A stretch of 64,000 nucleotides of DNA from Bacillus tequilensis KCTC 13622 (GTDB taxonomy: Bacteria > Bacillota > Bacilli > Bacillales > Bacillaceae): positions 1-64,000 of the forward strand of contig NZ_AYTO01000019.1 in the NCBI RefSeq assembly GCF_000507145.1, read 5' to 3'. This document shows, piece by piece, positions 19,233 to 29,890 of the stretch. Each line of letters starts with the position of its first letter. Position 1 is the first letter of the stretch. The translations under genes and the position numbers were made by a program. Below the pieces are notes generated by a model, which was given only the letters and a program-made list of their open reading frames with translations, was not told the DNA's origin and did no database searches.

Positions 19233-20474
19233 ATGAGTAAAAAAAGAGTAGTTGTTACAGGCCTTGGAGCTTTATCTCCGCTTGGCAACGACGTCGATAC
19301 AAGCTGGAATAACGCGATCAACGGTGTGTCCGGAATCGGTCCGATCACTCGTGTTGACGCTGAAGAATATCCGGCAAAAGTAGCCGCAGAGTTAAAAGAC
19401 TTCAATGTTGAAGATTATATGGATAAAAAAGAAGCAAGAAAAATGGACCGCTTTACACAATATGCGGTTGTCGCTGCCAAAATGGCGGTTGAAGACGCGG
19501 ATCTTAACATTACAGATGAGATCGCGCCGAGAGTCGGTGTTTGGGTAGGATCCGGTATCGGAGGACTTGAAACGCTAGAATCTCAATTTGAAATTTTCTT
19601 AACAAAAGGCCCAAGACGGGTAAGCCCGTTTTTCGTGCCAATGATGATTCCTGACATGGCGACAGGCCAGATTTCTATTGCGTTAGGAGCAAAAGGGGTT
19701 AACTCTTGTACGGTTACTGCATGTGCTACAGGAACGAATTCAATCGGTGACGCGTTTAAAGTCATTCAGCGCGGAGATGCAGACGTTATGGTCACAGGCG
19801 GAACAGAAGCGCCTCTGACAAGAATGTCATTCGCGGGCTTCAGTGCCAACAAAGCGCTGTCTACTAATCCAGACCCAAAAACAGCGAGCCGCCCGTTCGA
19901 TAAAAACCGTGACGGCTTTGTCATGGGTGAAGGTGCAGGGATTATCGTTCTTGAAGAGCTTGAGCATGCCCTGGCCCGCGGCGCTAAAATTTACGGAGAA
20001 ATTGTCGGCTACGGCTCAACGGGAGACGCTTATCATATTACAGCGCCGGCGCAAGACGGTGAAGGCGGAGCGAGAGCGATGAAAGAAGCCATTAGAGATG
20101 CGGGAATTGCCCCTGAAGAAATTGATTATATCAATGCTCACGGGACAAGCACGTACTACAATGACAAATACGAAACAATGGCGATTAAAACCGTATTCGG
20201 TGAGCATGCGCATAAACTTGCGATAAGCTCTACAAAATCGATGACTGGCCACCTTTTAGGAGCGGCCGGCGGTATTGAAGCGATTTTCTCTGTGCTTGCC
20301 ATTAAAGAAGGTGTGATCCCGCCGACAATCAATATTCAAACGCCTGATGAAGAATGTGACTTGGATTATGTGCCTGATGAAGCCCGCAGACAGGATCTCA
20401 ATTATGTTCTCAGCAACTCATTGGGATTCGGCGGACATAATGCAACATTAATCTTTAAGAAATATCAATCATAA
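19233..20474 (+). CDS. fabF: Beta-ketoacyl-ACP synthase II
   Basis: FabF (413 aa) elongates acyl-ACP with malonyl-ACP. The catalytic Cys is in [13 protein letters not shown] near residue 163, and the two histidines are in [10 protein letters not shown] and [11 protein letters not shown]. Length matches the family. It is the second gene of the FapR-controlled pair and ends at a strong terminator. Confidence 0.98.
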   Translation: MSKKRVVVTGLGALSPLGNDVDTSWNNAINGVSGIGPITRVDAEEYPAKVAAELKDFNVEDYMDKKEARKMDRFTQYAVVAAKMAVEDADLNITDEIAPRVGVWVGSGIGGLETLESQFEIFLTKGPRRVSPFFVPMMIPDMATGQISIALGAKGVNSCTVTACATGTNSIGDAFKVIQRGDADVMVTGGTEAPLTRMSFAGFSANKALSTNPDPKTASRPFDKNRDGFVMGEGAGIIVLEELEHALARGAKIYGEIVGYGSTGDAYHITAPAQDGEGGARAMKEAIRDAGIAPEEIDYINAHGTSTYYNDKYETMAIKTVFGEHAHKLAISSTKSMTGHLLGAAGGIEAIFSVLAIKEGVIPPTINIQTPDEECDLDYVPDEARRQDLNYVLSNSLGFGGHNATLIFKKYQS

Positions 20475-20481
20475 TCACGCC

Positions 20482-20518
20482 AAACCGGCTGCCTTTAAAG
20501 GTAGCCGGTTTTTTTTGT
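20482..20518 (+). terminator. Terminator after fabF
   Basis: Stem AAACCGGCT (20482-20490) pairs with AGCCGGTTT (20503-20511), then a T run. Confidence 0.85.
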
Positions 20519-20548
20519 GCGCATAGGATAAAATGAGGAGGCGATCAC

Positions 20549-21334
20549 ATGAGTGTGAAACAAACATATAAATGGCTCCGGCAGGCTGCTTCAATCGATG
20601 ATTTGGCGCCATACATTGTCCCGCTTTTTTCAAGTGCGGAGAAAAAGAACTGGAAAGGCATTCTGGGCCATCTTCAGCATCATGGAATGTTTAAACACAT
20701 AAAAGAAGGTATTCATACTGCATCCAAGCTGAAAGAAAGAGGTTTTTACGAGCATATTCAAAAGGAAGAACAGTACCTCAAAAATAAATGGCAAGGTCCT
20801 GATGTCCCGATTGTCCCGCTCCCGGTTGATGAGCGAAACAGAAGAATTCGTTTAGAATTCGGATCAAAATCAGGGCTCGCTTTTCAAGACAAAATGTTCC
20901 TCTTTCTGTCGTCAGATTTAAATTTTGCATCGGTATCTGCCCTAGTGACACATGAATATCATCATGTTTGCCGGTTAGAGCGTCTGACGAAAGAGGAAAA
21001 GGATGTCACATTACTTGATACAATCATCATGGAAGGACTTGCAGAATATGCTGTTTATGAGAGGTTCGGCCGAAGTCAAACAGCTGAATGGATATCTTGG
21101 TATACCCAGGAGCAGCTGCAAGCTTTATACGAGAAAAAGATTGCGCCCCATCAGGATATTAAACGAGATAATCGATTATTCTCCCAGCTGTTATTCGGCA
21201 AAGGATACCAGCCAAAAATGCTTGGATATGCGGTCGGATTCAATATTGTAAAAAAATATTTAACGGCCAACAAAGCAAACACGGCAGACGGGCTGTCCAT
21301 TCCTGCTGAAACCTTTTTGAATGTAATGCTTTAA
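20549..21334 (+). CDS. yjaZ: Putative zinc peptidase YjaZ (DUF2268)
   Basis: A 261-residue protein of the DUF2268 family of predicted Zn-dependent proteases. The metal motif HEYHH is at about residue 135 in VTHEYHHVCRLE, with a downstream Glu in IMEGLAEY likely to be the third ligand. There is no signal peptide, so it probably acts in the cytosol. It has a good AGGAGG ribosome site. It is alone between the fabF terminator and the app promoter region. The substrate is unknown. Confidence 0.85.
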   Translation: MSVKQTYKWLRQAASIDDLAPYIVPLFSSAEKKNWKGILGHLQHHGMFKHIKEGIHTASKLKERGFYEHIQKEEQYLKNKWQGPDVPIVPLPVDERNRRIRLEFGSKSGLAFQDKMFLFLSSDLNFASVSALVTHEYHHVCRLERLTKEEKDVTLLDTIIMEGLAEYAVYERFGRSQTAEWISWYTQEQLQALYEKKIAPHQDIKRDNRLFSQLLFGKGYQPKMLGYAVGFNIVKKYLTANKANTADGLSIPAETFLNVML

Positions 21335-21359
21335 CAGGATAAAATAATGGAATTTCATT

Positions 21360-21451
21360 AATAATATTACATTTATCCTAAAAAATTCTTGATTTTGCAA
21401 AATGATTGTAATAATATACAAATATAAAATTTTCGATAATTCAATATTATT
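21360..21451 (+). promoter_or_regulatory. app upstream control region with ScoC-like sites
   Basis: This AT-rich region contains AATAATATT (21360-21368) and AATATTATT (21443-21451), both matching the ScoC/Hpr consensus RATAnTATY. A one-mismatch copy is at 21410-21418 and a perfect 12-bp palindrome ATTTTGCAAAAT at 21392-21403. A possible promoter is TTGATT (21389-21394), 17 bases, TAATAT (21412-21417). ScoC is known to repress app in B. subtilis; the site calls here are pattern matches in AT-rich DNA. Confidence 0.5.
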
Positions 21452-21521
21452 TATTATTTCTGAATAAAGGGATTGCTTTCTCTTGCAAACGTTTGAAACA
21501 AGAGGGGGAAGGAGAGCTAGC

Positions 21522-22508
21522 ATGAGCACACTTTTAGAAGTGAATAATTTAAAGACTTATTTTTTCAGAAAAAAGGAGCCGATCCCTGCGGTTGACGGTG
21601 TCGATTTTCACATCAGCAAAGGCGAAACCGTCGCGCTTGTAGGTGAATCGGGCTCCGGGAAAAGCATTACTTCTTTATCAATCATGGGCCTTGTTCAAAG
21701 CTCAGGCGGAAAAATCATGGACGGCTCTATTAAACTCGAAGACAAAGACCTCACCTCATTCACTGAAAACGACTATTGCAAAATCCGCGGAAACGAAGTA
21801 TCCATGATCTTTCAGGAACCAATGACCTCCCTTAATCCGGTGTTAACAATCGGAGAACAAATTACCGAAGTGCTGATTTACCATAAAAACATGAAGAAAA
21901 AAGAAGCCAGTCAAAGAGCTGTTGAACTCTTGCAGATGGTTGGGTTCTCGCGGGCTGAGCAAATGATGGATGAGTATCCGCACAGGCTGTCCGGAGGAAT
22001 GAGACAGAGGGTGATGATTGCCATCGCACTTAGCTGTAACCCTAAATTGCTCATTGCCGATGAACCGACGACAGCTCTGGATGTGACAATACAAGCCCAA
22101 GTGCTGGAGCTCATGAAGGATCTCTGCCAGAAGTTCAATACGTCGATTCTTCTCATCACCCATGACTTAGGTGTCGTATCAGAAGCAGCCGACAGAGTAA
22201 TTGTCATGTACTGCGGACAAGTCGTAGAAACCGCCGCCGTTGACGACTTATTTTTAGAGCCGCTGCATCCTTACACAGAAGGCCTGCTTACATCGATTCC
22301 CGTCATAGATGGAGAGATTGATAAATTAAATGCGATTAAAGGCAGCGTGCCGACACCGGATAATCTGCCGCCGGGCTGCCGCTTTGCCCCAAGGTGTCCG
22401 AAAGCCATGGATAAATGCTGGACAAATCAGCCTTCGCTTTTGACGCACAAAAGCGGAAGAACGGTGAGATGCTTTTTATATGAGGAAGAGGGTGCCGAAC
22501 AATCATGA
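21522..22508 (+). CDS. appD: Oligopeptide ABC transporter ATPase AppD
   Basis: AppD (328 aa) is one of two ATPases powering the App peptide importer. Walker A is GESGSGKS, the signature LSGGMRQR and Walker B LLIADEP. The C-terminal Opp/Dpp extension keeps the cysteines GCRFAPRCP...KCW thought to bind a metal or Fe-S cluster. ATG 21522 is chosen because GGAAGGAGAG precedes it, although the frame is open from 21483. It is the first gene of appDFABC and overlaps appF by four bases. Confidence 0.95.
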   Translation: MSTLLEVNNLKTYFFRKKEPIPAVDGVDFHISKGETVALVGESGSGKSITSLSIMGLVQSSGGKIMDGSIKLEDKDLTSFTENDYCKIRGNEVSMIFQEPMTSLNPVLTIGEQITEVLIYHKNMKKKEASQRAVELLQMVGFSRAEQMMDEYPHRLSGGMRQRVMIAIALSCNPKLLIADEPTTALDVTIQAQVLELMKDLCQKFNTSILLITHDLGVVSEAADRVIVMYCGQVVETAAVDDLFLEPLHPYTEGLLTSIPVIDGEIDKLNAIKGSVPTPDNLPPGCRFAPRCPKAMDKCWTNQPSLLTHKSGRTVRCFLYEEEGAEQS

Positions 22509-23494
22509 CAGCAGCTAATCAAGAAACAATCTTAGAGCTTCGTGACGTAAAAAAATACTTCCCGATCCGCTCAGGTCTTTTTCAAAAAAAAGTCGGCGAT
22601 GTAAAAGCAGTGGACGGTGTTTCATTTTCATTACATAAGGGAGAAACCCTCGGAATTGTCGGAGAATCAGGCTGCGGAAAATCGACTGCCGGCAGGACGA
22701 TGATCAGGCTCTACAAACCGACAGAAGGCCAAATCTTTTTTAAAGGGCAGGATATTTCCAATCTGTCAGAGGAGAAGCTGCGGAAAAGTGTCCGCAAAAA
22801 TATTCAAATGGTTTTCCAAGATCCATTTGCCTCTTTGAATCCAAGAAAGACATTGCGTTCTATCATTAAGGAGCCGCTTCATACGCACAGCATGTATACG
22901 ATGCGCGAACGAAACGAAAAAGTCGAAGAACTGCTTGCGAGAGTGGGGCTTCACCCATCGTTTGCCAGCCGTTATCCCCATGAATTTTCGGGAGGCCAGC
23001 GGCAGCGGATCGGCATCGCCAGAGCGCTCACGTTGAATCCTGAGCTGATCATTGCAGATGAGCCGGTTTCTGCGCTTGATGTATCCATTCAGGCCCAAGT
23101 GATTAATTTAATGGAAGAATTACAGGAAGAATTTAATCTGACGTATCTATTTATCTCTCATGATCTAAGTGTCGTCCGCCATATCAGCGACAGAGTCGGA
23201 GTGATGTATCTTGGAAAAATGATGGAATTGACCGGTAAGCATGAACTTTACGATAATCCGCTTCATCCTTATACACAGGCTCTTTTATCATCTGTCCCGG
23301 TTACAAGAAGAAAAGGATCCGTCAAACGTGAGCGCATCGTCCTGAAGGGGGAACTGCCAAGTCCGGCCAATCCGCCAAAAGGCTGTGTTTTTCACACAAG
23401 ATGTCCTGCCGCAAAGCCGATATGCAAGGAACAAATACCAGAATTCAAAGAAGCTGCTCCCAGCCATTTTGTGGCTTGTCACCTTTATAGCTAA
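22505..23494 (+). CDS. appF: Oligopeptide ABC transporter ATPase AppF
   Basis: AppF (329 aa) is the partner ATPase of AppD. Walker A is GESGCGKS, the signature FSGGQRQR and Walker B IIADEP. Cysteines GCVFHTRCP...ICK are present at the C-terminus, as in AppD. It starts at the ATGA overlap with appD. An 86-base gap with AGAGGGGGA separates it from appA. Confidence 0.95.
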   Translation: MTAANQETILELRDVKKYFPIRSGLFQKKVGDVKAVDGVSFSLHKGETLGIVGESGCGKSTAGRTMIRLYKPTEGQIFFKGQDISNLSEEKLRKSVRKNIQMVFQDPFASLNPRKTLRSIIKEPLHTHSMYTMRERNEKVEELLARVGLHPSFASRYPHEFSGGQRQRIGIARALTLNPELIIADEPVSALDVSIQAQVINLMEELQEEFNLTYLFISHDLSVVRHISDRVGVMYLGKMMELTGKHELYDNPLHPYTQALLSSVPVTRRKGSVKRERIVLKGELPSPANPPKGCVFHTRCPAAKPICKEQIPEFKEAAPSHFVACHLYS

Positions 23495-23580
23495 TCGTTG
23501 CCCGACTAGCTTTGAGAGGGGGTATGCACTACATAAACAACAGCTGAGAAGTACGAACATTTCAAGAGGGGGAATATCTA

Positions 23581-25209
23581 ATGAAAAGACGGAAAACCGT
23601 ACTGATGATGCTAAGTGTATTGATGGTTCTGGCCATCTTTTTATCGGCCTGCTCAGGATCAAAATCGAGCAGCAGCGAGAAAAAGTCAGCAGGAAAACCG
23701 CAGCAAGGCGGAGATTTGGTTGTCGGGTCAATCGGGGAACCCACGCTCTTTAATTCTCTGTATTCTACGGACGATGCAAGTACGGATATTGAAAATATGC
23801 TGTACAGCTTTTTAACGAAAACGGATGAAAAACTAAATGTAAAATTGTCGCTCGCTGAAAGCATTAAAGAATTGGACGGCGGTCTGGCATACGATGTGAA
23901 AATCAAAAAAGGCGTTAAGTTTCATGACGGGAAAGAACTGACTGCAGATGACGTCGTATTTACGTACAGTGTCCCTTTAAGCAAAGATTATAAGGGAGAA
24001 CGCGGCTCAACATATGAAATGCTGAAATCCGTAGAGAAAAAAGGCGATTACGAAGTATTGTTCAAACTGAAATATAAAGACGGTAATTTCTATAACAATG
24101 CGTTAGACAGCACAGCCATTCTGCCGAAGCACATTCTCGGTAATGTTCCGATTGCCGATTTAGAAGAAAATGAGTTTAACAGAAAGAAACCGATCGGTTC
24201 AGGTCCATTTAAGTTTAAAGAATGGAAGCAGGGCCAATATATTAAGCTCGAAGCGAATGATGATTATTTTGATGGAAGACCGTATTTAGATACTGTGACG
24301 TATAAAGTCATTCCTGATGCAAATGCTGCCGTTACACAGCTGCAGGCAGGCGATATTAACTTTTTTAATGTGCCCGCCACTGACTATAAAATGGCTGAAA
24401 AATTCAATAACGTGAAAGTCGTTACTGATTTGGCATTAAGTTATGTGTACATCGGATGGAATGAAAAAAAAGAATTATTTAAGGATAAAAAGGTCCGTCA
24501 GGCGCTGACAACCGCTCTTGACCGCGAGTCAATCGTCAACCAAGTATTAGATGGGGACGGAAAGGTAGCTTACATTCCGGAAAGCCCTTTATCTTGGAAC
24601 TATCCTAAAGATATAGATGTTCCGAAATTTGCGTACAACGAGAAAAAAGCGAAACAAATGCTCGCAGAAGCCGGCTGGAAAGATACGAACGGTGATGGCA
24701 TTTTAGATAAAGACGGAAAGAAATTCTCGTTTACGCTTAAAACGAACCAAGGAAATAAAGTCCGTGAAGACATCGCTGTCGTCGTTCAGGAGCAGCTGAA
24801 AAAAATCGGCATTGAAGTAAAGACCCAAATCGTTGAATGGAGTGCTCTCGTTGAACAAATGAGTCCTCCGAATTGGGATTTTGATGCAATGGTCATGGGG
24901 TGGAGTTTATCCACATTCCCTGATCAATATGACACGTTCCATTCAAGCCAGATTAAAAAGGGTTTAAACTTCGTTTGGTATAAAAATGCCGAAGCGGATA
25001 AACTCATGAAAGATGCAAAATCAATCAGCGACAGAAAGCAATATTCAAAAGAATATGAGCAGATTTATCAAAAAATTGCGGAAGATCAGCCGTATACGTT
25101 CTTGTATTACCCTAACAACCATATGGCAATGCCGCAAAATCTTGAAGGATACAAATACCATCCGAAACGTGATTTATATAATATCGAAAAATGGTGGCTT
25201 GCAAAATAA
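23581..25209 (+). CDS. appA: Oligopeptide-binding lipoprotein AppA (intact)
   Basis: AppA (542 aa) captures oligopeptides outside the cell for the App importer. A lipoprotein signal (residues 1-23) ends in the lipobox LSAC, followed by a Ser/Lys linker and the SBP_bac_5 domain with KKGVKFHDGKELTADDVVF. The reading frame is continuous. In laboratory strain 168 appA is known to carry a frameshift that inactivates the system, so this strain should have a working App transporter. A terminator-like hairpin follows before appB. Confidence 0.95.
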   Translation: MKRRKTVLMMLSVLMVLAIFLSACSGSKSSSSEKKSAGKPQQGGDLVVGSIGEPTLFNSLYSTDDASTDIENMLYSFLTKTDEKLNVKLSLAESIKELDGGLAYDVKIKKGVKFHDGKELTADDVVFTYSVPLSKDYKGERGSTYEMLKSVEKKGDYEVLFKLKYKDGNFYNNALDSTAILPKHILGNVPIADLEENEFNRKKPIGSGPFKFKEWKQGQYIKLEANDDYFDGRPYLDTVTYKVIPDANAAVTQLQAGDINFFNVPATDYKMAEKFNNVKVVTDLALSYVYIGWNEKKELFKDKKVRQALTTALDRESIVNQVLDGDGKVAYIPESPLSWNYPKDIDVPKFAYNEKKAKQMLAEAGWKDTNGDGILDKDGKKFSFTLKTNQGNKVREDIAVVVQEQLKKIGIEVKTQIVEWSALVEQMSPPNWDFDAMVMGWSLSTFPDQYDTFHSSQIKKGLNFVWYKNAEADKLMKDAKSISDRKQYSKEYEQIYQKIAEDQPYTFLYYPNNHMAMPQNLEGYKYHPKRDLYNIEKWWLAK

Positions 25210-25224
25210 TTTTCCCTTAAAGGG

Positions 25225-25256
25225 GAGGGAGAGCGTTTTCTCCCTCTTCTGTTTTT
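25225..25256 (+). terminator. Terminator-like stem-loop between appA and appB
   Basis: GAGGGAGA (25225-25232) pairs with TCTCCCTC (25239-25246), followed by TTCTGTTTTT. It lies inside the operon directly after the binding-protein gene, so it probably reduces downstream transcription or protects the upstream message. Confidence 0.6.
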
Positions 25257-25284
25257 AATAAGGAAAGTAAAGGGGGACAAGTAT

Positions 25285-26235
25285 ATGGCTGCATATATTA
25301 TCAGAAGAACCGTCATGTCTATTCCAATTTTATTGGGAATTACGATTCTATCATTTGTTATTATGAAAGCCGCACCCGGAGACCCGATGACGTTAATGAT
25401 GGACCCGAAAATCAGCCAGGCTGACAGAGAGCAGTTTATTGAAAAATATGGTCTGAATGATCCTCAGTACGTTCAATATTTAAAGTGGCTCGGCAACATG
25501 GTGCAGGGTGATTTCGGAACGTCTATTGTCAGAAAAGGGACGCCTGTTTCAGAATTGATTATGGCAAGGCTGCCCAATACGCTGCTGCTGATGCTCGTTT
25601 CAACGATTATGGCTCTTATGATTTCTATTCCATTCGGTGTCCTGTCGGCAAAGCGGCCGTATTCAAAGCTCGACTATGGCATTACATTTACCTCGTTTAT
25701 AGGTCTGGCTATTCCAAACTTTTGGTTTGGATTAATTTTGATTATGGTGTTATCAGTAAATCTCGGCTGGTTTCCAACCGGTGGTGTCGAGACGCTGAAT
25801 ACCGAATTCAATATATTTGACCGGATTCATCATTTAATTCTGCCTGCATTCGTATTAGCTACAGCTGACATGGCCGGACTGACGAGATACACGAGATCCA
25901 ATATGCTTGATGTCTTAAAACAAGATTATATTCGCACAGCGAGAGCAAAAGGTTTTAAAGAGAATAGAGTGCTATTTAAACATGGATTGAGGAATGCATT
26001 ATTACCCGTCATTACAATTTTCGGTTTGATGATTCCTTCATTTATCGGCGGATCTGTCGTTGTTGAACAAATTTTCACTTGGCCGGGGTTAGGAAAGCTG
26101 TTTGTCGATTCGGCATTCCAGCGTGATTATCCGGTTATCATGGCAATGACTGTGATCTCCGCGGTTCTTGTCGTTGTCGGAAACCTCATTGCAGACATCC
26201 TTTACGCGATTGTTGATCCGCGGATCGAATATTAA
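25285..26235 (+). CDS. appB: Oligopeptide ABC transporter permease AppB
   Basis: AppB (316 aa) is an inner-membrane permease with about six helices. The N-terminal helix [19 protein letters not shown] and the EAA loop ([25 protein letters not shown] region, contact with the ATPase) mark it as a DppB/OppB-type subunit. It pairs with AppC, whose start is 16 bases downstream. Confidence 0.95.
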   Translation: MAAYIIRRTVMSIPILLGITILSFVIMKAAPGDPMTLMMDPKISQADREQFIEKYGLNDPQYVQYLKWLGNMVQGDFGTSIVRKGTPVSELIMARLPNTLLLMLVSTIMALMISIPFGVLSAKRPYSKLDYGITFTSFIGLAIPNFWFGLILIMVLSVNLGWFPTGGVETLNTEFNIFDRIHHLILPAFVLATADMAGLTRYTRSNMLDVLKQDYIRTARAKGFKENRVLFKHGLRNALLPVITIFGLMIPSFIGGSVVVEQIFTWPGLGKLFVDSAFQRDYPVIMAMTVISAVLVVVGNLIADILYAIVDPRIEY

Positions 26236-26251
26236 AAGGAGGGAAACGGAG

Positions 26252-27163
26252 ATGTCAGAGCTGCAAACCACTCCCTCGCCGGAGATCAGGCTGAAAGAAA
26301 ATATTTCGAAAAAACCAGATACGATGACCAAGATATTCTGGGAAAAATTCTCGAAAAACAAACTGGCCGTTCTAGGAGCCGTCCTGCTGTTTATCATTAT
26401 TATGTCTGCTGTTTTCGCTCCTTTGATTGCGCCTTATCCCCAGGAGCAGCAAAGCCTGCTTGATAAATATAAGGCGCCGGGCCTCGAACATTTGATGGGG
26501 ACGGATAAATTCGGACGTGATATTTTCAGTAGGATCTTGTATGGAGCGCGTGTCTCTTTATTGGTTGGTTTTGCGTCTGTAGTCGGTTCGATTTTGATCG
26601 GAACGGTTTTAGGAGCAATAGCTGGATATTTCAGAGGAATCGTGGATGCTGTCATCATGCGTCTGGTCGACATTGTATTATCTATTCCTGATATTTTCTT
26701 GCTTATCACACTTGTCACCATCTTTAAACCAGGTGTGGACAAACTGATTTTAATTTTCTGTCTCACAGGCTGGACCACGACAGCGCGTTTGGTAAGGGGA
26801 GAATTTTTGTCGCTTCGTTCAAGGGAATATGTTCTCGCCGCTAAAACAATTGGAACAAAGACACATAAAATTATTTTTTCTCATATTCTGCCCAATGCAT
26901 TGGGGCCGATTATCGTCTCGGCGACGCTCAAAGTAGGATCTGTCATTCTCGCTGAATCAGCGTTAAGCTACTTGGGCTTCGGAATTCAGCCGCCAATCGC
27001 AAGCTGGGGAAACATGCTCCAAGATGCGCAGAATTTCACAGTCATGATTCAAGCATGGTGGTACCCATTATTTCCCGGGCTATTAATTTTAATAACCGTT
27101 CTATGCTTCAACTTTGTCGGTGACGGCCTAAGGGATGCACTTGATCCGAAAAATATTAAATAA
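26252..27163 (+). CDS. appC: Oligopeptide ABC transporter permease AppC
   Basis: AppC (303 aa) is the second permease. It has the OppC-type N-terminal cytoplasmic segment, the family motif [18 protein letters not shown] after helix 1, and an EAA loop with [23 protein letters not shown] 26252 follows AAAGGAGG (26235-26242); an upstream in-frame start at 26168 lies within appB and is less likely. It is the last app gene. Confidence 0.94.
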   Translation: MSELQTTPSPEIRLKENISKKPDTMTKIFWEKFSKNKLAVLGAVLLFIIIMSAVFAPLIAPYPQEQQSLLDKYKAPGLEHLMGTDKFGRDIFSRILYGARVSLLVGFASVVGSILIGTVLGAIAGYFRGIVDAVIMRLVDIVLSIPDIFLLITLVTIFKPGVDKLILIFCLTGWTTTARLVRGEFLSLRSREYVLAAKTIGTKTHKIIFSHILPNALGPIIVSATLKVGSVILAESALSYLGFGIQPPIASWGNMLQDAQNFTVMIQAWWYPLFPGLLILITVLCFNFVGDGLRDALDPKNIK

Positions 27164-27208
27164 AAATGAAAATAATATTTGTTATAAAATATAACAAAAA
27201 CAGAAGGA

Positions 27209-27256
27209 AAGCAGATCTCTTTTTGTCAGAAAATATACAAAGAGATCTGCTTTTTG
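27209..27256 (+). terminator. Terminator of the app operon
   Basis: A 13-bp stem AGCAGATCTCTTT (27210-27222) pairs with 27239-27251, followed by a T run. A smaller perfect inverted repeat (TTTGTTAT...ATAACAAA, 27178-27198) lies between the appC stop and this terminator. Confidence 0.85.
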
Positions 27257-27368
27257 TGATTCTTATATAAATCCAGCAATTCCAGATTTCCTCAATCTCC
27301 TTGGAATAATTTCTCTGTCCCTTGCCTATACTGTGGACAACAGTTTTTATAAAAGTGAGGGGTTAGAG

Positions 27369-28121
27369 ATGTTATTTCTTCATGATGTGTGGGTCAATTG
27401 GTTTGAAGGGGAAGAAAATGGCTACAATGTATGTCACTTTCATGAATGGCGCAAGGAAGATACGGTTGAGCTTTTGGATCAGGTGCCGCTGTTAAGGGTG
27501 CCGTCAGTGCTGTTTCATTACATAGAAAACGATCTGTCTGAGCTTCCGAAAGGTTTGCTTGAAGACGTACATCAAAAATCGTACATTCGAAAAAATCACG
27601 AGCGGACTAAGCTTGAGTATTGTTTTGTCGTAACAGACGGAATCGGCATTTTGGCTGTCGACACAATCGGCTACACAATCCCTGTCAGAAAAAGCCGTCT
27701 GATTCCAAGACAGGAGCAGCTCGTTTATGAAATGGTAAAAGATGTAGAGCCTGAAACTTATGAATTTGAGCCAAAGAAGCTGGAATCCTCAAAAGAATAT
27801 CACATTTTATCATTAGCTCCGGAACACGTCAGAGGACTGACAAGAAAAGAACGGCAAATCAAGCAGCTGATGTTTATGGCGCTTGACCAATTAAAAGGGC
27901 TGAAAAACCGCGCTGAAATCGGCTACTGGTACACAGAGTGGAACCCGCATATGTATGAACAAATCAAGCGGATGAGCTTTGAAGAGATTTGGGACATGCT
28001 GTATAACGAAACAATTGAAGGCTGGTCGGACAAGCATCTGGCTTTTTGCGAAAACCTGATAAAAGGGCAGCCTTTCTTTGAAAAGCTGTGGGAAATAGAA
28101 AACGAATCAAAGGTAAACTGA
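27369..28121 (+). CDS. yjbA: Conserved hypothetical protein YjbA
   Basis: A 250-residue soluble protein conserved in Bacillaceae (UPF0736/YjbA family), beginning [20 protein letters not shown]. Charged and aromatic residues are abundant ([16 protein letters not shown] near the C-terminus). No known domain, signal or membrane segment is recognised. ATG 27369 follows GTGAGGGG; the frame is open from 27333 but has no ribosome site there. A bidirectional terminator separates it from the converging trpS. Confidence 0.82.
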   Translation: MLFLHDVWVNWFEGEENGYNVCHFHEWRKEDTVELLDQVPLLRVPSVLFHYIENDLSELPKGLLEDVHQKSYIRKNHERTKLEYCFVVTDGIGILAVDTIGYTIPVRKSRLIPRQEQLVYEMVKDVEPETYEFEPKKLESSKEYHILSLAPEHVRGLTRKERQIKQLMFMALDQLKGLKNRAEIGYWYTEWNPHMYEQIKRMSFEEIWDMLYNETIEGWSDKHLAFCENLIKGQPFFEKLWEIENESKVN

Positions 28122-28152
28122 AAAAACCGCTCTTGCTAAAGAGCGGTTTTTT
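28121..28152. terminator. Bidirectional terminator between yjbA and trpS
   Basis: A perfect 14-bp stem (28121-28134 with 28139-28152) with GCTA loop. A-run and T-run flanks allow termination in both directions. Confidence 0.92.
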
Positions 28153-28154
28153 GA

Positions 28155-29430
<1,276 letters not shown>

Positions 29431-29435
29431 GCTTC

Positions 29436-29464
29436 ATTATAAATCAATTATAACCAATTGTCAT
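29436..29464 (-). promoter_or_regulatory. Sigma-A promoter of trpS
   Basis: On the minus strand ATGACA (29464-29459), a 17-base spacer, and a perfect TATAAT (29441-29436), placed just ahead of the T-box leader. Confidence 0.8.
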
Positions 29465-29707
29465 CATCAAAAAACATTCTTTTTCCCGGTAATATTGTAA
29501 TGATATACATAACACAGGCGCTGAAAAATCCTTAAATGATAACTGATATCAGCGTGATAACAGCAATATATTATATGTAAAAAGCAATATGGATACAAAA
29601 CTCCTAAAATAGTTTTTAATCAATTTATGCTTTAATCGATAGAAGGATATTACGTTCGTGGAAGAAAAACTAACGAAGTTCAAATATTTTAAATTGATAA
29701 AATAATA
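29465..29707. other. AT-rich intergenic stretch with no recognised gene
   Basis: Between the trpS promoter and the opp promoter there is about 240 bp of AT-rich DNA. I see no credible coding frame, hairpin-plus-T-run or conserved RNA motif in it. It may hold distal regulator sites for opp. Confidence 0.5.
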
Positions 29708-29736
29708 TTGCAATAAATTATTTGTTTCATTATAAT
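29701..29736 (+). promoter_or_regulatory. Sigma-A promoter of opp with overlapping ScoC-like site
   Basis: TTGCAA (29708-29713), 17 bases, perfect TATAAT (29731-29736). AATAATATT (29701-29709), matching RATAnTATY for ScoC, overlaps the -35 box, a position suited to repression. ScoC repression of opp is established in B. subtilis. Confidence 0.75.
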
Positions 29737-29801
29737 GAACTTGTTCACTCTAGTGTTACAGCTTTTTTACAAAAATAATCAGAAAAGACGGAACAGAATA
29801 A

Positions 29802-29816
29802 AAGTTTCGGAAACTT
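29802..29816 (+). promoter_or_regulatory. Palindrome in the opp leader (CodY-like)
   Basis: AAGTTTCGGAAACTT is a perfect 7-1-7 inverted repeat downstream of the predicted opp start site. It matches the CodY motif AATTTTCWGAAAATT at 12 of 15 positions. CodY is known to act on peptide transport genes; binding here is inferred. Confidence 0.45.
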
Positions 29817-29890
29817 AGGTTCATTTGTCTGATATTTCTGAGTGTTTAGCCGTAAGGAGCTGAAAAATTATGATTAGGGGGTTTGCGAAT

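Noticed and set aside
27178..27198. Inverted repeat TTTGTTAT/ATAACAAA after appC
   Set aside because: It is short, AT-only and adjacent to the true terminator; no reason to call it an operator.
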